From contig NZ_CP142422.1 in the NCBI RefSeq assembly GCF_035974275.1, positions 4,464,001 to 4,528,000 of the forward strand: DNA of 64,000 bases. Reading direction: 5' to 3'. A program made the translations under genes and the position numbers. Every line of letters starts with the position of its first letter. Position 1 is the first letter of the stretch. Shown here in pieces: positions 34,529 to 44,488 of this stretch. The notes under the pieces were generated by a model. The model did no database searches and had not been told where the DNA came from. It saw nothing but the letters and a program-made list of their open reading frames with translations. This DNA is from Chryseobacterium sp. MYb264 (GTDB taxonomy: Bacteria; Bacteroidota; Bacteroidia; Flavobacteriales; Weeksellaceae).

Positions 34529-35338
34529 ATGGAAATATCACTTCATAATCAGGTAGCTGTGGTAACAGGAGCTTCCAGCGGTATAGGTTCAGGAATTGCA
34601 AAATCACTGGCTTCGGCCGGAGCCACAGTCATTGTCAATCATTCATCCGAGCGGTCTACTGAAGAAGCAAAAGCTGTTTTAAAAGAAATTACCGATGCCG
34701 GTGGAAATGGAATCACTTACCAATGCGATGTTTCCAAAGAAGATCAGGTCGTAAAAATGTTTCAGGAGGTGGTTTCCCAATTGGGGACGATAGATATTCT
34801 CATCAACAATGCCGGGGTTCAGAAAGATGCAAAATTCACCGAAATGACCCTCGATCAATGGAATACCGTTATCGGGATCAATCTCACCGGTCAGTTTTTA
34901 TGCGCCAGAGAAGCCATCAAAGAATTTCTTCGCCGCGGAATAGATACTTCACGTTCCCTTGCCTGCGGAAAGATCATCCACATCAGTTCGGTTCACGAGA
35001 TTATTCCCTGGGCGGGTCACGCCAATTATGCATCAAGCAAAGGGGCGATCCGGATGTTGATGCAAACTTTGGCTCAGGAATACGGAGCAGATAAGATCAG
35101 GGTCAATTCAATATGTCCGGGAGCTATTCAAACACCGATCAATAAAGATGCCTGGAGTACACCGGAAGCTTTAAACTCATTATTAAATTTAATTCCCTAC
35201 AACAGAATTGGTCAACCGGAAGACATCGGCAATTTAGCCGCTTTCATTGCAAGCGATCTGGCAGATTATATCACAGGAACCAGTATTTTCGTGGATGGCG
35301 GGATGACGACTTTTGAAAGTTTTTCAACGGGAGGTTAG
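34529..35338 (+). CDS. SDR family oxidoreductase, glucose 1-dehydrogenase-like
   Basis: Protein of 269 aa. Classical SDR: VTGASSGIGSGIAKSL (13-28, cofactor loop), NNAG (about 92), IIHISSVHEI (catalytic Ser), YASSKGA (Tyr-x3-Lys, about 171-177), and VNSICPGAIQTP. Residues NHSSER after the second strand suggest NADP preference. Closest in style to glucose 1-dehydrogenases (Bacillus Gdh), which oxidise glucose to gluconolactone. It precedes a large glucosidase-like gene on the same strand, which fits sugar use, although 567 bp separate them. Confidence 0.85.
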   Translation: MEISLHNQVAVVTGASSGIGSGIAKSLASAGATVIVNHSSERSTEEAKAVLKEITDAGGNGITYQCDVSKEDQVVKMFQEVVSQLGTIDILINNAGVQKDAKFTEMTLDQWNTVIGINLTGQFLCAREAIKEFLRRGIDTSRSLACGKIIHISSVHEIIPWAGHANYASSKGAIRMLMQTLAQEYGADKIRVNSICPGAIQTPINKDAWSTPEALNSLLNLIPYNRIGQPEDIGNLAAFIASDLADYITGTSIFVDGGMTTFESFSTGG

Positions 35339-35905
35339 GTTTTGGGCGCACATTTCCGGCTTTCACTACTCGCTTTTTTGTGCCTTTGCTGGGCCCAACG
35401 CTTACAAAAAGAGCTCAGACAGGCCGTTCAATCCGGGGCGCAGTGTAGCCGAAAATACAAGAAATTCAATGATCAATAGTGAATTTATGTCACTTGTTAA
35501 TTTTTAAATTGGATATCAATTCACGATTGACTTGCAAAGCAAAATTCACCATTCACTCTTCATTTGAAAGTCAATGGTCAATAGTGAATTCGTTTCAATT
35601 GTCAATTAAAAAAATAATCATTCAGTCTGTCATTCTGACGAAGGGCGAATCTCTACAAAATTTTTATTGAGATTTGTTATTAAGAAAAGACTGCCAAGAA
35701 ATAATCGTAAATTCTTCATTTCGCAGGAGTCTAGACTTAGTATCAGAAATATAATCTGAAAAAATGATAACTTAGATTCCTATGAAATGACAAATAAAAG
35801 CTAAATTATAGAATGAAAACTCGGCGCAATAAAATCATAGGTTTTAAAAACCTATGAGGTTTATCTTAATCATATATCACCAATCAATCATCATTTATAA
35901 AACTT
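35339..35905. repeat. Repeat-rich intergenic block
   Basis: Several repeat types lie side by side. Arms CTTTTTTGT (35373-35381) and ACAAAAAG (35404-35411) flank GGGCCC. A 20-bp direct repeat TCAATrrTCAATAGTGAATT occurs at 35467 and 35571 with one mismatch, with inverted partners between. A segment has TGTCATTCTGACGAAG at 35630 and GAAATGACA near 35794 as inverted ends, like a MITE. A palindrome CATAGGTTTTAAAAACCTATG is at 35836-35856. No gene seen. Confidence 0.55.
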
Positions 35906-38560
35906 ATGAAAGAAAAAGAAAGATTATCCGACGTCAGCTGGAAAAAATGGGGACCTTATGTCAGCAATAGGGAGTGGGGTGTGGTTCGCGAAGATTATAG
36001 CGAAAATGGAGACGCATGGAATTACACCAACCACGAGATTGCCGAAGCTAAAACCTATCGTTGGGGGGAAGAGGGAATTTGTGGCATTTGTGATGACCTT
36101 CAAAAGCTCGTTTTTTCTGTCGGATTCTGGAATAAGAAAGATAAAATGATGAAGGAGCGTTTTTTTGGTTTATCTAATGATCAGGGAAATCATGGGGAAG
36201 ATGTTAAAGAATATTTTTATTATCTCGATTCTACACCAACGCATTCTTACATGAAAATGCTGTACAAATATCCTCAAAATGCTTTTCCTTACGAAGATCT
36301 CGTACAAACAAATGCCGAGAGAACCAAAGATGAACCTGAATATGAACTCATCGACACCGGAATTTTCGATCAGAATGAATACTTCGATATTTTCATTGAA
36401 TATGCCAAAGAAAGTCAGCATGATATTCTGGTGAGGCTCACCGTTGTCAACAAATCAGAAAATCAAACTTCATTAATTATTCTTCCGACCATTTGGTTCC
36501 GAAATACCTGGAATTGGGGATACAACGATTATCGGCCACAAATGAAATCTGAGGTCCGAAATTCTATACAAATCAGTCATAAGGATGTAGAAATAAAAAA
36601 GATATATGCCCGTCAATCGGAGAATGTGCTGTTTTGTGATAATGAAACCGATAATGAGAATATCTATCAGTGTCCCGGGAATTCAAATTATCCCAAAAAT
36701 GGAATTAATGATTTTGTCATCAACGGAAATCCAAAGGCAGTGAATCCTGCTAACACAGGAACTAAGGCTTCATTTTTTATAGATGCGGATTTTAACCCTA
36801 AAGAAACAAAAACTTTTGAATTCAGAATTTCAGATAAAGAACTGGAACAGCCGTTTGAAGGGTTTGAAGAAATTTTTAATTCAAGGCAAAAAGAAGCCGA
36901 TGAATATTATAATGAAATTCAGCAGGGAATACAGTCAGAGGATGAGAAACTGGTGCAACGACAGGCTTTTGCGGGAATGTTATGGAATAAAATGTTTTAT
37001 CACTATAACGTGGAGCGGTGGCTGAAAGGAGACCCTGCCCAGACGAAACCTCCAAAATCCCGTGAGAAGATCCGTAATTACGACTGGAAGCACCTCAACA
37101 ATGAACATATTATTTCCATGCCCGATAAATGGGAATATCCGTGGTATGCCACGTGGGATCTGGCCTTTCATACCATCAGCTTTTCTCTCATCGATCCGGA
37201 TTTTGCTAAGCATCAGTTAAAATTATTCCTTTTTGAATGGTATATGCATCCCAACGGGCAACTTCCGGCTTATGAATGGAATTTCAGTGATGTTAATCCG
37301 CCGGTACACGCCTGGGCCGTGTTCAGGGTTTTTAAAATAGATGAATATTTTAAGGAAAAACCGGATCTCGAATTCCTTGAAAGTGCCTTTCAAAAGCTGT
37401 TGATGAATTTTACATGGTGGGTGAATAAAAAAGACCTTAACGGTAATAATATCTTTGAAGGCGGATTTTTAGGACTCGATAATATTGGAGTTTTCGACCG
37501 GAATACAACGCTTCCGAATGGTGAACAGCTGGAACAGTCTGATGGGACAAGCTGGATGGCCATGTTCGCTCTGAATATGATGAGAATTGCTCTGGAACTG
37601 GCACTTTACAACAATGTGTATGAAGAAATGGCGATGAAGTTTTTTGAACATTTCCTGGCGATTGCCAATTCGCTGGATAATATGGGCGACGAATGTTTCA
37701 GCCTTTGGGACGAGGAAGATGAGTTTTTCTATGATGCCATTGCTTCAAATGACGGCAATCATATGTATTTAAAACTGAGAACGATTGTTGGTTTGATTCC
37801 GATGTTTGCCGTGGAAGTTATTGATGATGAAATGATTGAGAAACTACCGAATTTTAAGAAGAGGATGCAGTGGGTTTTGGAAAATAAGCCTGAATTGGCA
37901 GCATTGGTTTCCCATTGGGAAGTAAAAGGGGAAGATTCAAAGCATTTACTTTCTCTATTAAGGGGACACCGACTGAAAAGACTGTTGAGCCGGATGTTAG
38001 ATCCTGACCAGTTTTTAAGTGATTTTGGTGTTCGTGCTTTATCGAAAGAATATGAAAAAAATCCCTATACTTTAAATTTAAACGGAACAGATTACACGGT
38101 AAAATATACCCCGGCAGAAAGTGACAGCGGTCTTTTCGGGGGGAACAGCAATTGGCGCGGCCCGATCTGGTTTCCGGTCAACTTTTTAATTATAGAAAGT
38201 CTGCAGCGCTTTTTTTTCTATTACAGCCCTGATTTTCTCGTGGAATATCCAACAGGAAGCGGAAACTATTCCAATCTGGATCAGATTGCTGATGCTTTAA
38301 GCAAAAGGTTGTCTAAATTATTTTTAAAAGATGAAAATGGAAATCGTCCTTTCAACGGGCAGTATCCGAGATTTCAAACCGATCCCGATTTCAGGGATTA
38401 TATTTTATTTTATGAATATTTTCACGGAGACAGTGGACGTGGAGTAGGAGCCTCTCATCAAACGGGTTGGACTGGCTTAATTGCAAAAATTCTGCAACCT
38501 AGATTTTCTAAAAAAGAAATCGCGGAATCGGAAACTGAAATGCCGGATGATGCGGAATAG
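35906..38560 (+). CDS. GH63-like (MGH1-type) glucosidase family protein
   Basis: Protein of 884 aa, no signal peptide. The (alpha/alpha)6 glycosidase part (about 350-870) shows WEYPWYATWDLAFHTISFSL, NGQLPAYEWNFSDVNPPVHAWAVF, LGLDNIGVFDRN and SNWRGPIWFPVNFLI, as in YgjK and other GH63 relatives. The D of TWDLAF and acidic residues in the EWNFSD and EYFHGD regions are candidates for catalysis. Such proteins cut or transfer alpha-glucosyl units. It stands after the glucose-dehydrogenase-like SDR gene in the same direction and may supply it with glucose. Confidence 0.85.
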   Translation: MKEKERLSDVSWKKWGPYVSNREWGVVREDYSENGDAWNYTNHEIAEAKTYRWGEEGICGICDDLQKLVFSVGFWNKKDKMMKERFFGLSNDQGNHGEDVKEYFYYLDSTPTHSYMKMLYKYPQNAFPYEDLVQTNAERTKDEPEYELIDTGIFDQNEYFDIFIEYAKESQHDILVRLTVVNKSENQTSLIILPTIWFRNTWNWGYNDYRPQMKSEVRNSIQISHKDVEIKKIYARQSENVLFCDNETDNENIYQCPGNSNYPKNGINDFVINGNPKAVNPANTGTKASFFIDADFNPKETKTFEFRISDKELEQPFEGFEEIFNSRQKEADEYYNEIQQGIQSEDEKLVQRQAFAGMLWNKMFYHYNVERWLKGDPAQTKPPKSREKIRNYDWKHLNNEHIISMPDKWEYPWYATWDLAFHTISFSLIDPDFAKHQLKLFLFEWYMHPNGQLPAYEWNFSDVNPPVHAWAVFRVFKIDEYFKEKPDLEFLESAFQKLLMNFTWWVNKKDLNGNNIFEGGFLGLDNIGVFDRNTTLPNGEQLEQSDGTSWMAMFALNMMRIALELALYNNVYEEMAMKFFEHFLAIANSLDNMGDECFSLWDEEDEFFYDAIASNDGNHMYLKLRTIVGLIPMFAVEVIDDEMIEKLPNFKKRMQWVLENKPELAALVSHWEVKGEDSKHLLSLLRGHRLKRLLSRMLDPDQFLSDFGVRALSKEYEKNPYTLNLNGTDYTVKYTPAESDSGLFGGNSNWRGPIWFPVNFLIIESLQRFFFYYSPDFLVEYPTGSGNYSNLDQIADALSKRLSKLFLKDENGNRPFNGQYPRFQTDPDFRDYILFYEYFHGDSGRGVGASHQTGWTGLIAKILQPRFSKKEIAESETEMPDDAE

Positions 38561-38658
38561 TAGTTGAATTGTTTTTAGCTGATAGTTGCTGGTTTTTAAA
38601 ATCTTTTAGGTTAAGGAAAAATAACTAAACGCAAAAACGAAATAGTTTGTAAGCCTTA

Positions 38659-39345
38659 TTACTGAAATATCTCCTGAATAACTTCCAGAGACACCGGTGT
38701 TTTAAAGTCCGTAATATGATAATGATAATACACCAAAATACTGTCTAAAAATTGTTTTCGAAATGAGGAACGAATCTTAATTTCATATGGATTTTCAGAT
38801 TGTAAAATGCTTTTCCAGATCAGTGAAATGGTATTGTCGAATAACTGATGATGAGCTGTTGATGAGAAAGTTCCGGTTTCAGGGTCAAGAAAATCTTCAC
38901 CACCAATCAATGGGGATACCCCTTGAATCTTTAAAATTTTAATTAAAAAAACGAGATGTGCCTGATAATTTTTTTCAGTTAATTCACTGATAAATTCTTC
39001 AATTTCCCGGCAAATACTCATATTTTTACTTTCATTTCTTAGAATATGATTCAAAAAATCCGAAATAAAGAATATAATGGTATTTACTTTTACGTCCGTA
39101 TAAATATCATTATTTTTTAGGAGTTCGAACTTAGAAATAGTCTGTATCCCGTTTCCCTTAACGGGGGTCAGGGAAAAACTGAGTTGATTCAACGGCAGAA
39201 GTAAGGCTTTTTTCTTGTTTCTTTTGGCATACATGCCCTTTAAGAAAAAAGTCTGAAAGCCGTCTTCTTCTGTGAAACAATGCAAAACAGCATCATTTTC
39301 TCCGTATTTTAAGTATGAAATTAAAAATCCGTTTTGTGAATTCAT
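38659..39345 (-). CDS. recO: DNA repair protein RecO
   Basis: Protein of 228 aa, usual for Bacteroidetes. N-terminal OB-fold: GFLISYLKYGENDAVLHCFTEEDGFQTFFLKG, followed by a helical C-terminal part (LLPLNQLSFSL onward). The Zn-finger cysteines of many RecO proteins are absent, as in other members. Helps RecR load RecA on SSB-coated DNA. The start codon overlaps the porZ stop (TAATG), so it is translationally coupled as last gene of the operon. Confidence 0.92.
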   Translation of the reverse strand: MNSQNGFLISYLKYGENDAVLHCFTEEDGFQTFFLKGMYAKRNKKKALLLPLNQLSFSLTPVKGNGIQTISKFELLKNNDIYTDVKVNTIIFFISDFLNHILRNESKNMSICREIEEFISELTEKNYQAHLVFLIKILKIQGVSPLIGGEDFLDPETGTFSSTAHHQLFDNTISLIWKSILQSENPYEIKIRSSFRKQFLDSILVYYHYHITDFKTPVSLEVIQEIFQ

Positions 39346-41588
39346 TAATTGACTACCGCTATTTTGGCAGTTGCTTTATCGGAACCGTCTTCATTGGTCA
39401 TCAGGACAAAATATATTCCTGAAGCCACTCTTTTCCCCTTCATGCTCATAAGATCCCATTCATAATACCCACCTCTTGCCACGGCAGAATGCACAACATT
39501 TCCTGCTGCATCGGCAATACGTATATTGGTTTTCTCAGCAAGCCCTTTGATGGTGACTTTCCCTTTGAAATTAGAATAAACGACAGGGTTGGGGTACACC
39601 AGAACGTTCCCGAATTTTGAAGTAACATCTCCGATATCTCCTTGGTAGGCTACAATTCCGTCAAGGGTTACAAAGTATACCTTCCCCGTTTTGCTATCTA
39701 CTTTAATATCCGTAACACTGTTGGTGGGCAAGGGAGAATTTTCTTTTGTAAAGTGTTTGATGGTCTGCTCTCCGTTGGACGAAAGGTAATAAACACCTCC
39801 ATCTTCAACAGAAACCCATTTTTGATTTCCTGTATCCGATTCGATTTGTAGAATAGTACTGTCTCTGAAAAGTTCTTCTGCCAGACCATTCTGCTCAATA
39901 ATAATAGGATTAGCCTGTGGGGATGAATCGGTAATTGCGGCTTTGGGATTAGAAAGAATTCTAAGCCCCAATCGGGTACCTATCCATACGTTATCGTCTT
40001 TGTCCACACTAACGGAAACAGTTCCGCTCGCTGGCAGACCATTATCTTTTTTCACAATTTTATAAGGTGCCGTGGTGGAGAGCGGATTCGTTCCGTAATC
40101 TTTCATAATCAATCCTCCAGGATCAAAAAAAGGACTCGGAATATAAAGGATCCCGTTTTTGGTTAAAGGCTTCTGGGCATTTCCGGCAGAAATGATGGGA
40201 ACTAATGTAAAATCATCAGCAGTTCGGTCGTACACGTAATATCCTACATTACCAAGGGGGCTGTCTACAAGACCTACAGACACAAAAAGCTGGTTATTTT
40301 CATCAAAACTTATCCCCGCCGGACGGTTATTAAATGGACCTGAGTCATTGTTTTTGTAAACCTTCTTAAAGACATCATTTTCCATTTTATAAATGCCTTT
40401 CTGGTTGGTCGCAAAGCTGTGGTTGATAAAAAAAGCTTCTGCAGGATTTGAAGGATTAGGGGCAACATCGAGAATATTGAAACCAATGGGATTATTGATA
40501 AAATATTCAGGATAATTCCATTGAGTACCGTTGAAGTGGTAATAGCCCATATTCCGGCCTGCCGGATTATCATTATAGGCCTGCCTTCCTCCTGTGGAGA
40601 CCCATATCTGGTCATTTAATAAAGATATTTTATAGGAAATATTATTATAGGGACCATCTGGTTTGAAGATCATATTATCTTCAGTTTTAATCCCGGAAAG
40701 TTTGGTTCCTCCATATACTTTTCCATTCACCCGGGTCGCTGTATTACAATCTTCAGCGAGGCCGACGCTTCCTGAGGAAACACCGTTTGTTCCGAAGGTA
40801 TAGATTCTGTTGGCATCAGTAACGATAATATCATTATTTGTTACCACAACATCACGAATGGCTGAAAAACTAACCGGTAAAGCGGTTGGTGTACCATTGT
40901 TATAGAGATAGGCTGAAGTGGCAGAACCGAAAGAAAGCACAGATTCTGAATCTATCTGATTGAATGATCCTGCCATCTCTGTAGTCCAGGTAGTATAAAC
41001 CGGAAAATTGGTATTGATTTCATGACTTTTTAAACCCGAATTGGTGACTGCAAATACCTTATTATCAAAGATTGTCGCTTCGTTACTTGCCTCATATACT
41101 CCTCCGTTAATGAAAAACGCAGAATCGTTGAACTCTTTCTTTGATAGGTCAAAGACTGAAACGCCATACCCTACGGAAACAGTCGCCTTATTTCCGTTAA
41201 TGGAGATATGATTGATTTTTTTATTTCCTGTATATCCTGTTGCCAGCGGAATATCTACTACATAGGTTACTCCGTCCGGGGTAATAACATCCAGAGAGCC
41301 GTTCTGGTATCCTACAAGTCCCATATTGGTTTGCGGATTATAGTCAAATGCAGAGATCTTCACATCATGAAGGCCGTTGGCTTTCGATAACTTTGTAATT
41401 TCTCCTGTCGAAATGGTATAAAAAAAGATTCCGTTTTCTGTGGCTGCCACTATTTTACCACCACCTTCTTTCATGACCAGTACGTTGTTGTATGAAAACA
41501 GATCGGTCCACTTTTTTGAAGAAATATTTTGTGCCTGTACCCACTGCAGGGAGGCTAAAATTCCAAGAGAAATTAAAAGTTTTTTCAT
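39345..41588 (-). CDS. porZ: T9SS component PorZ, two-component-regulator-type propeller protein
   Basis: Protein of 747 aa with signal peptide MKKLLISLGILASLQWVQA. The body reads as two beta-propellers (for example IVAATENGIFFYTISTGEITKLSKANGL and VWIGTRLGLRILSNP), and the C-terminal ~85 residues form a sorting-domain-like Ig fold (VLVYPNPVVYSNFKGKVTIK to SDKATAKIAVVN). This is the PorZ architecture: a surface protein that presents A-LPS to the PorU sortase. porZ next to recO is a common order in Bacteroidetes. Start 2 bp after the metallophosphatase gene, end overlapping recO. Confidence 0.9.
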   Translation of the reverse strand: MKKLLISLGILASLQWVQAQNISSKKWTDLFSYNNVLVMKEGGGKIVAATENGIFFYTISTGEITKLSKANGLHDVKISAFDYNPQTNMGLVGYQNGSLDVITPDGVTYVVDIPLATGYTGNKKINHISINGNKATVSVGYGVSVFDLSKKEFNDSAFFINGGVYEASNEATIFDNKVFAVTNSGLKSHEINTNFPVYTTWTTEMAGSFNQIDSESVLSFGSATSAYLYNNGTPTALPVSFSAIRDVVVTNNDIIVTDANRIYTFGTNGVSSGSVGLAEDCNTATRVNGKVYGGTKLSGIKTEDNMIFKPDGPYNNISYKISLLNDQIWVSTGGRQAYNDNPAGRNMGYYHFNGTQWNYPEYFINNPIGFNILDVAPNPSNPAEAFFINHSFATNQKGIYKMENDVFKKVYKNNDSGPFNNRPAGISFDENNQLFVSVGLVDSPLGNVGYYVYDRTADDFTLVPIISAGNAQKPLTKNGILYIPSPFFDPGGLIMKDYGTNPLSTTAPYKIVKKDNGLPASGTVSVSVDKDDNVWIGTRLGLRILSNPKAAITDSSPQANPIIIEQNGLAEELFRDSTILQIESDTGNQKWVSVEDGGVYYLSSNGEQTIKHFTKENSPLPTNSVTDIKVDSKTGKVYFVTLDGIVAYQGDIGDVTSKFGNVLVYPNPVVYSNFKGKVTIKGLAEKTNIRIADAAGNVVHSAVARGGYYEWDLMSMKGKRVASGIYFVLMTNEDGSDKATAKIAVVN

Positions 41589-41589
41589 A

Positions 41590-42540
41590 TTATGCTATTA
41601 TGCTGCTGTCAATTACCTGATTATTCCAGGAAATATGTTTTACGTTTTTATGAGTATCAAAATAAAAATCTATCCTTCCTAAGAGAAGACCTGCCCACCC
41701 CACCTGGTTTACCAGAACGTTTTTACCGGATTTATTGGTGAAACTTTCAGGTTGAGGTAAGAAGGTGTGGGTATGCCCGCCGAGAATAATATCAATATTA
41801 TCGGTTTGAGCCGCCAGGATTTTATCACTTATTTTATTGGGTTCATCTTTGTAATCATAACCGATGTGTGAAAGGCAGATCACAAGATCACATTTCTGTT
41901 CGTTTTTCAGGAAGTTGGAATAATGTTGGGCAACATCAATAGGATCTGAATAAACCGTTTCCCCATATTGTTTTTTGCCAACCAATCCGTCTAACTGAAT
42001 TCCGACGCCGAAAAGCCCAACTTTGATTCCGTTTTTATTGAAAATCTTATAGGGAGAAGTTTTTCCGTCGAGGATTGTATTTTTAAAGTCATAATTCGAA
42101 CAGATGAAAGGAAAATTTGCATTGGGCAAAACCTTTAAAAACCCGTCCAGTCCATTATCAAAATCATGATTTCCCATAGTGGAGGCATCGTACTTCATCA
42201 TCGACATTAATTTAAATTCAAGTTCGCCTCCGAAGAAATTAAAATAGGGAGTCCCCTGAAAAATATCACCGGAATCAAGAAGTAAAACATTAGATTCCTG
42301 ATTTCTGATCTGCTGAATTAAAGTGGCTCTTCTCGCAAAACCTCCCTGATTGGGATTTCGGGTATAGCTTGCATCAAATGGTTCTATCCGGCTGTGCTGA
42401 TCGTTGGTATGAAGAATAGTCAGTTTGTTTGCGGATTTCAGATCAAGAATATTTAATTCTTCTGCCATCATCATATTGGGAGCTAAAGCCATTGCCAAAG
42501 TTCCGCCACCTAGTGCTTTTAAAAACTTTTTTCTATCCAT
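41590..42540 (-). CDS. 5'-nucleotidase-type metallophosphatase domain protein
   Basis: Protein of 316 aa. Signal peptide of Tat-like style (MDRKKFLKALGGGTLAMALA, with RKKFLK). Calcineurin-like metal-binding motifs in order: ILHTNDQHSRI (D and H), LLDSGDIFQG, TMGNHDFDNG and ILGGHTHTF. This equals the N-terminal catalytic domain of UshA-type 5'-nucleotidases. The C-terminal substrate-binding domain is encoded separately by the gene just upstream, overlapping by one base (TAATG). Together they would remove phosphate from nucleotides in the periplasm. Confidence 0.9.
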   Translation of the reverse strand: MDRKKFLKALGGGTLAMALAPNMMMAEELNILDLKSANKLTILHTNDQHSRIEPFDASYTRNPNQGGFARRATLIQQIRNQESNVLLLDSGDIFQGTPYFNFFGGELEFKLMSMMKYDASTMGNHDFDNGLDGFLKVLPNANFPFICSNYDFKNTILDGKTSPYKIFNKNGIKVGLFGVGIQLDGLVGKKQYGETVYSDPIDVAQHYSNFLKNEQKCDLVICLSHIGYDYKDEPNKISDKILAAQTDNIDIILGGHTHTFLPQPESFTNKSGKNVLVNQVGWAGLLLGRIDFYFDTHKNVKHISWNNQVIDSSIIA

Positions 42541-43307
42541 TATTTCTTACCGATAAAATTTAAACGAACATCATTATTAACCACTACTTCGGGATTTTTT
42601 TTGAAATAATCAATGAAAAGATCTCTCATTTTAATGCCTGTCGCAATGGACTCTCCCCGCGAGAAAAATTTCATATTGTCACCGCCCAATGCCAGATAAT
42701 CGGAGGTAGCAATATAATAATCGTGTGCCGGATCTACTGCCTTTCCATTGATCAAAGTCTTCGTTAATTGTCCGTCTTTGGTTTCAATGGTTAAATGGGA
42801 AACCGGATTGTTTACCTGATGTTCTGCATAGTAATCATACAGACCTTTTAACTCTGAACCCTTCATTTTTACAATAACTATCTCATTTTCAAAAGGCATC
42901 ACTTCAAAAATGTTTTTAAGCAAAATATCCCCTTTTCCAATCGTTGTACGGATTCCTCCGATATTGATCAAAGCGGCGTCGACATTTTTCTGAAGGTTTT
43001 TCTTTGCCCATTCATCAGCTCCTTCGTAGGTATAGTCTGCTAAAAGATTACCTAAATTGCTATTATCACCCTGTTTGGTAAGATCTATACTGGTGTGGGA
43101 GATTTTTTGATTCATCTCTTTATCCAGTTTCTGCTTATAAGGCTCAATAAATTTTACAAACTCCTCATCATTCCTCAGCTCATTATTAATAGAAATATTT
43201 TTCTGAGTTTTTACCTCCGTAAGCTGAATGGAAGAAGCGGATGAGGCCGTCCTGCATGCAGAAAGAGTAGTCAGAACAATTCCTAGTAACAAGAATTTAT
43301 TTTTCAT
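42540..43307 (-). CDS. 5'-nucleotidase C-terminal domain lipoprotein
   Basis: Protein of 255 aa. Signal peptide with lipobox (LSAC, Cys18). The body matches the 5'-nucleotidase C-terminal domain: SNLGNLLADYTYEGAD (about 92-107), ALINIGGIRTTIGKGDI (NxGGIR signature) and YYIATSDYLALGGDNMKFF, with the F/Y pair that stacks on the base. No metallophosphatase part. It is first in the operon, with the catalytic half encoded downstream. The lipid anchor suggests that the complex sits at the membrane. Confidence 0.9.
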   Translation of the reverse strand: MKNKFLLLGIVLTTLSACRTASSASSIQLTEVKTQKNISINNELRNDEEFVKFIEPYKQKLDKEMNQKISHTSIDLTKQGDNSNLGNLLADYTYEGADEWAKKNLQKNVDAALINIGGIRTTIGKGDILLKNIFEVMPFENEIVIVKMKGSELKGLYDYYAEHQVNNPVSHLTIETKDGQLTKTLINGKAVDPAHDYYIATSDYLALGGDNMKFFSRGESIATGIKMRDLFIDYFKKNPEVVVNNDVRLNFIGKK

Positions 43308-43472
43308 ATACAGTAAATTATTTTTTATAAAAGCCCTTTGAAATTACCTTTTTCTGTTTTTATATCCATTGTTTTAATGGCAGCAATTCCCTAATATCTT
43401 TTAGTATATGCAAATATAATTATATGTATAATAAAACATTATTATTTATGATAAATTCTTAGCTTAAATTAT

Positions 43473-43480
43473 TAAATTTG
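43473..43480 (+). promoter_or_regulatory. -7 box of dapA
   Basis: TAAATTTG matches TAnnTTTG and ends 19 bp before the dapA start. Confidence 0.55.
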
Positions 43481-43499
43481 ACAAAAATAATTCTTACAG

Positions 43500-44372
43500 A
43501 TGAGCAAGTTCAAAGGAGTAGGTGTTGCACTGGTAACGCCTTTTAATGAAGATTTATCCGTTGATTTCGATAGTTTGACTAAACTGGTTGACTTTAATAT
43601 CGAGAACGGAACCAACTATTTGGTTGTTTTAGGAACCACAGCGGAAGCTGCGACGCTTTCTGCTGAGGAGAAGAAACAGGTGATAGACCATATCGTTAAG
43701 GTAAACAACAAACGCCTTCCTTTGGTTTTGGGAATTGGTGGTAATAATACACTTGAGGTAAAAAAACAGATTGAAGAAGCAGATCTTTCTGCATTTGAAG
43801 CGGTACTTTCTGTATCTCCTTACTATAACAAACCTAATCAGGAAGGGCTTTATCAACATTATAAAGCGCTGGCTTCCACAGGGAAAAATATCATTATCTA
43901 TAATGTCCCTTCCAGAACAGGACAAAATCTTGAAGCAGAGACGACTTTACGTCTGGCAAAAGATTTCCCGAATTTATTCTTAATTAAAGAAGCAGCCCCG
44001 AATATTCTTCAGTATTTCGATATTTTAAGAAAAAAACCTGAAGGATTCAACTTAGTTTCTGGTGATGACGAATACACACTTCCTGTAACTTTAGCGGGTG
44101 GGGCAGGAGTAATTTCTGTGATCGGACAAGGATATCCTAAAGAATTTTCAACAATGGTTCAATTGGCTTTGGATAAAAGAGTGGAGGAGGCTTACGAAAT
44201 TCACAACAAATTGGTAGAAATCACAAGACTGATTTTTGCTGAGGGAAATCCATGCGGTATCAAGGCTGTTTTAGCTGAAAAAGGAATTATTAAAAATTAT
44301 TTGAGACTTCCTTTAATTCCGGCTTCAGAAGGTCTTTATGCTAAGATTAAAGCAGAAATGGCGAACATTTAA
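43500..44372 (+). CDS. dapA: 4-hydroxy-tetrahydrodipicolinate synthase
   Basis: Protein of 290 aa. Conserved segments: GVALVTPFNEDLSVDF, GTTAEAATLSAEEK, VSPYYNKPNQEGLYQHYKA, IIIYNVPSRTG (Tyr of the triad) and LFLIKEAAPN (Schiff-base Lys). Condenses pyruvate with aspartate semialdehyde, the first step of the lysine and diaminopimelate branch. Single-gene unit with promoter and terminator. Confidence 0.96.
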   Translation: MSKFKGVGVALVTPFNEDLSVDFDSLTKLVDFNIENGTNYLVVLGTTAEAATLSAEEKKQVIDHIVKVNNKRLPLVLGIGGNNTLEVKKQIEEADLSAFEAVLSVSPYYNKPNQEGLYQHYKALASTGKNIIIYNVPSRTGQNLEAETTLRLAKDFPNLFLIKEAAPNILQYFDILRKKPEGFNLVSGDDEYTLPVTLAGGAGVISVIGQGYPKEFSTMVQLALDKRVEEAYEIHNKLVEITRLIFAEGNPCGIKAVLAEKGIIKNYLRLPLIPASEGLYAKIKAEMANI

Positions 44373-44436
44373 AATGTAAATAGTCAATTTGCTTTGCAGT
44401 ACATTGTGAATCTTACAGTGATCATAAAACAAACAG

Positions 44437-44468
44437 AGGTGAAAAGTTTCGAACTTTTCACCTTTTTT
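44437..44468 (+). terminator. Intrinsic terminator of dapA
   Basis: GGTGAAAAGTT and AACTTTTCACC form a perfect 11-bp stem with a 3-nt loop, then six T. Confidence 0.9.
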
Positions 44469-44488
44469 AATTTTTACAATTTAAATAC

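Noticed and set aside
34723..35094. 123-aa ORF in another frame of the SDR gene
   Set aside because: Fully inside a clear SDR coding sequence and without any protein pattern.
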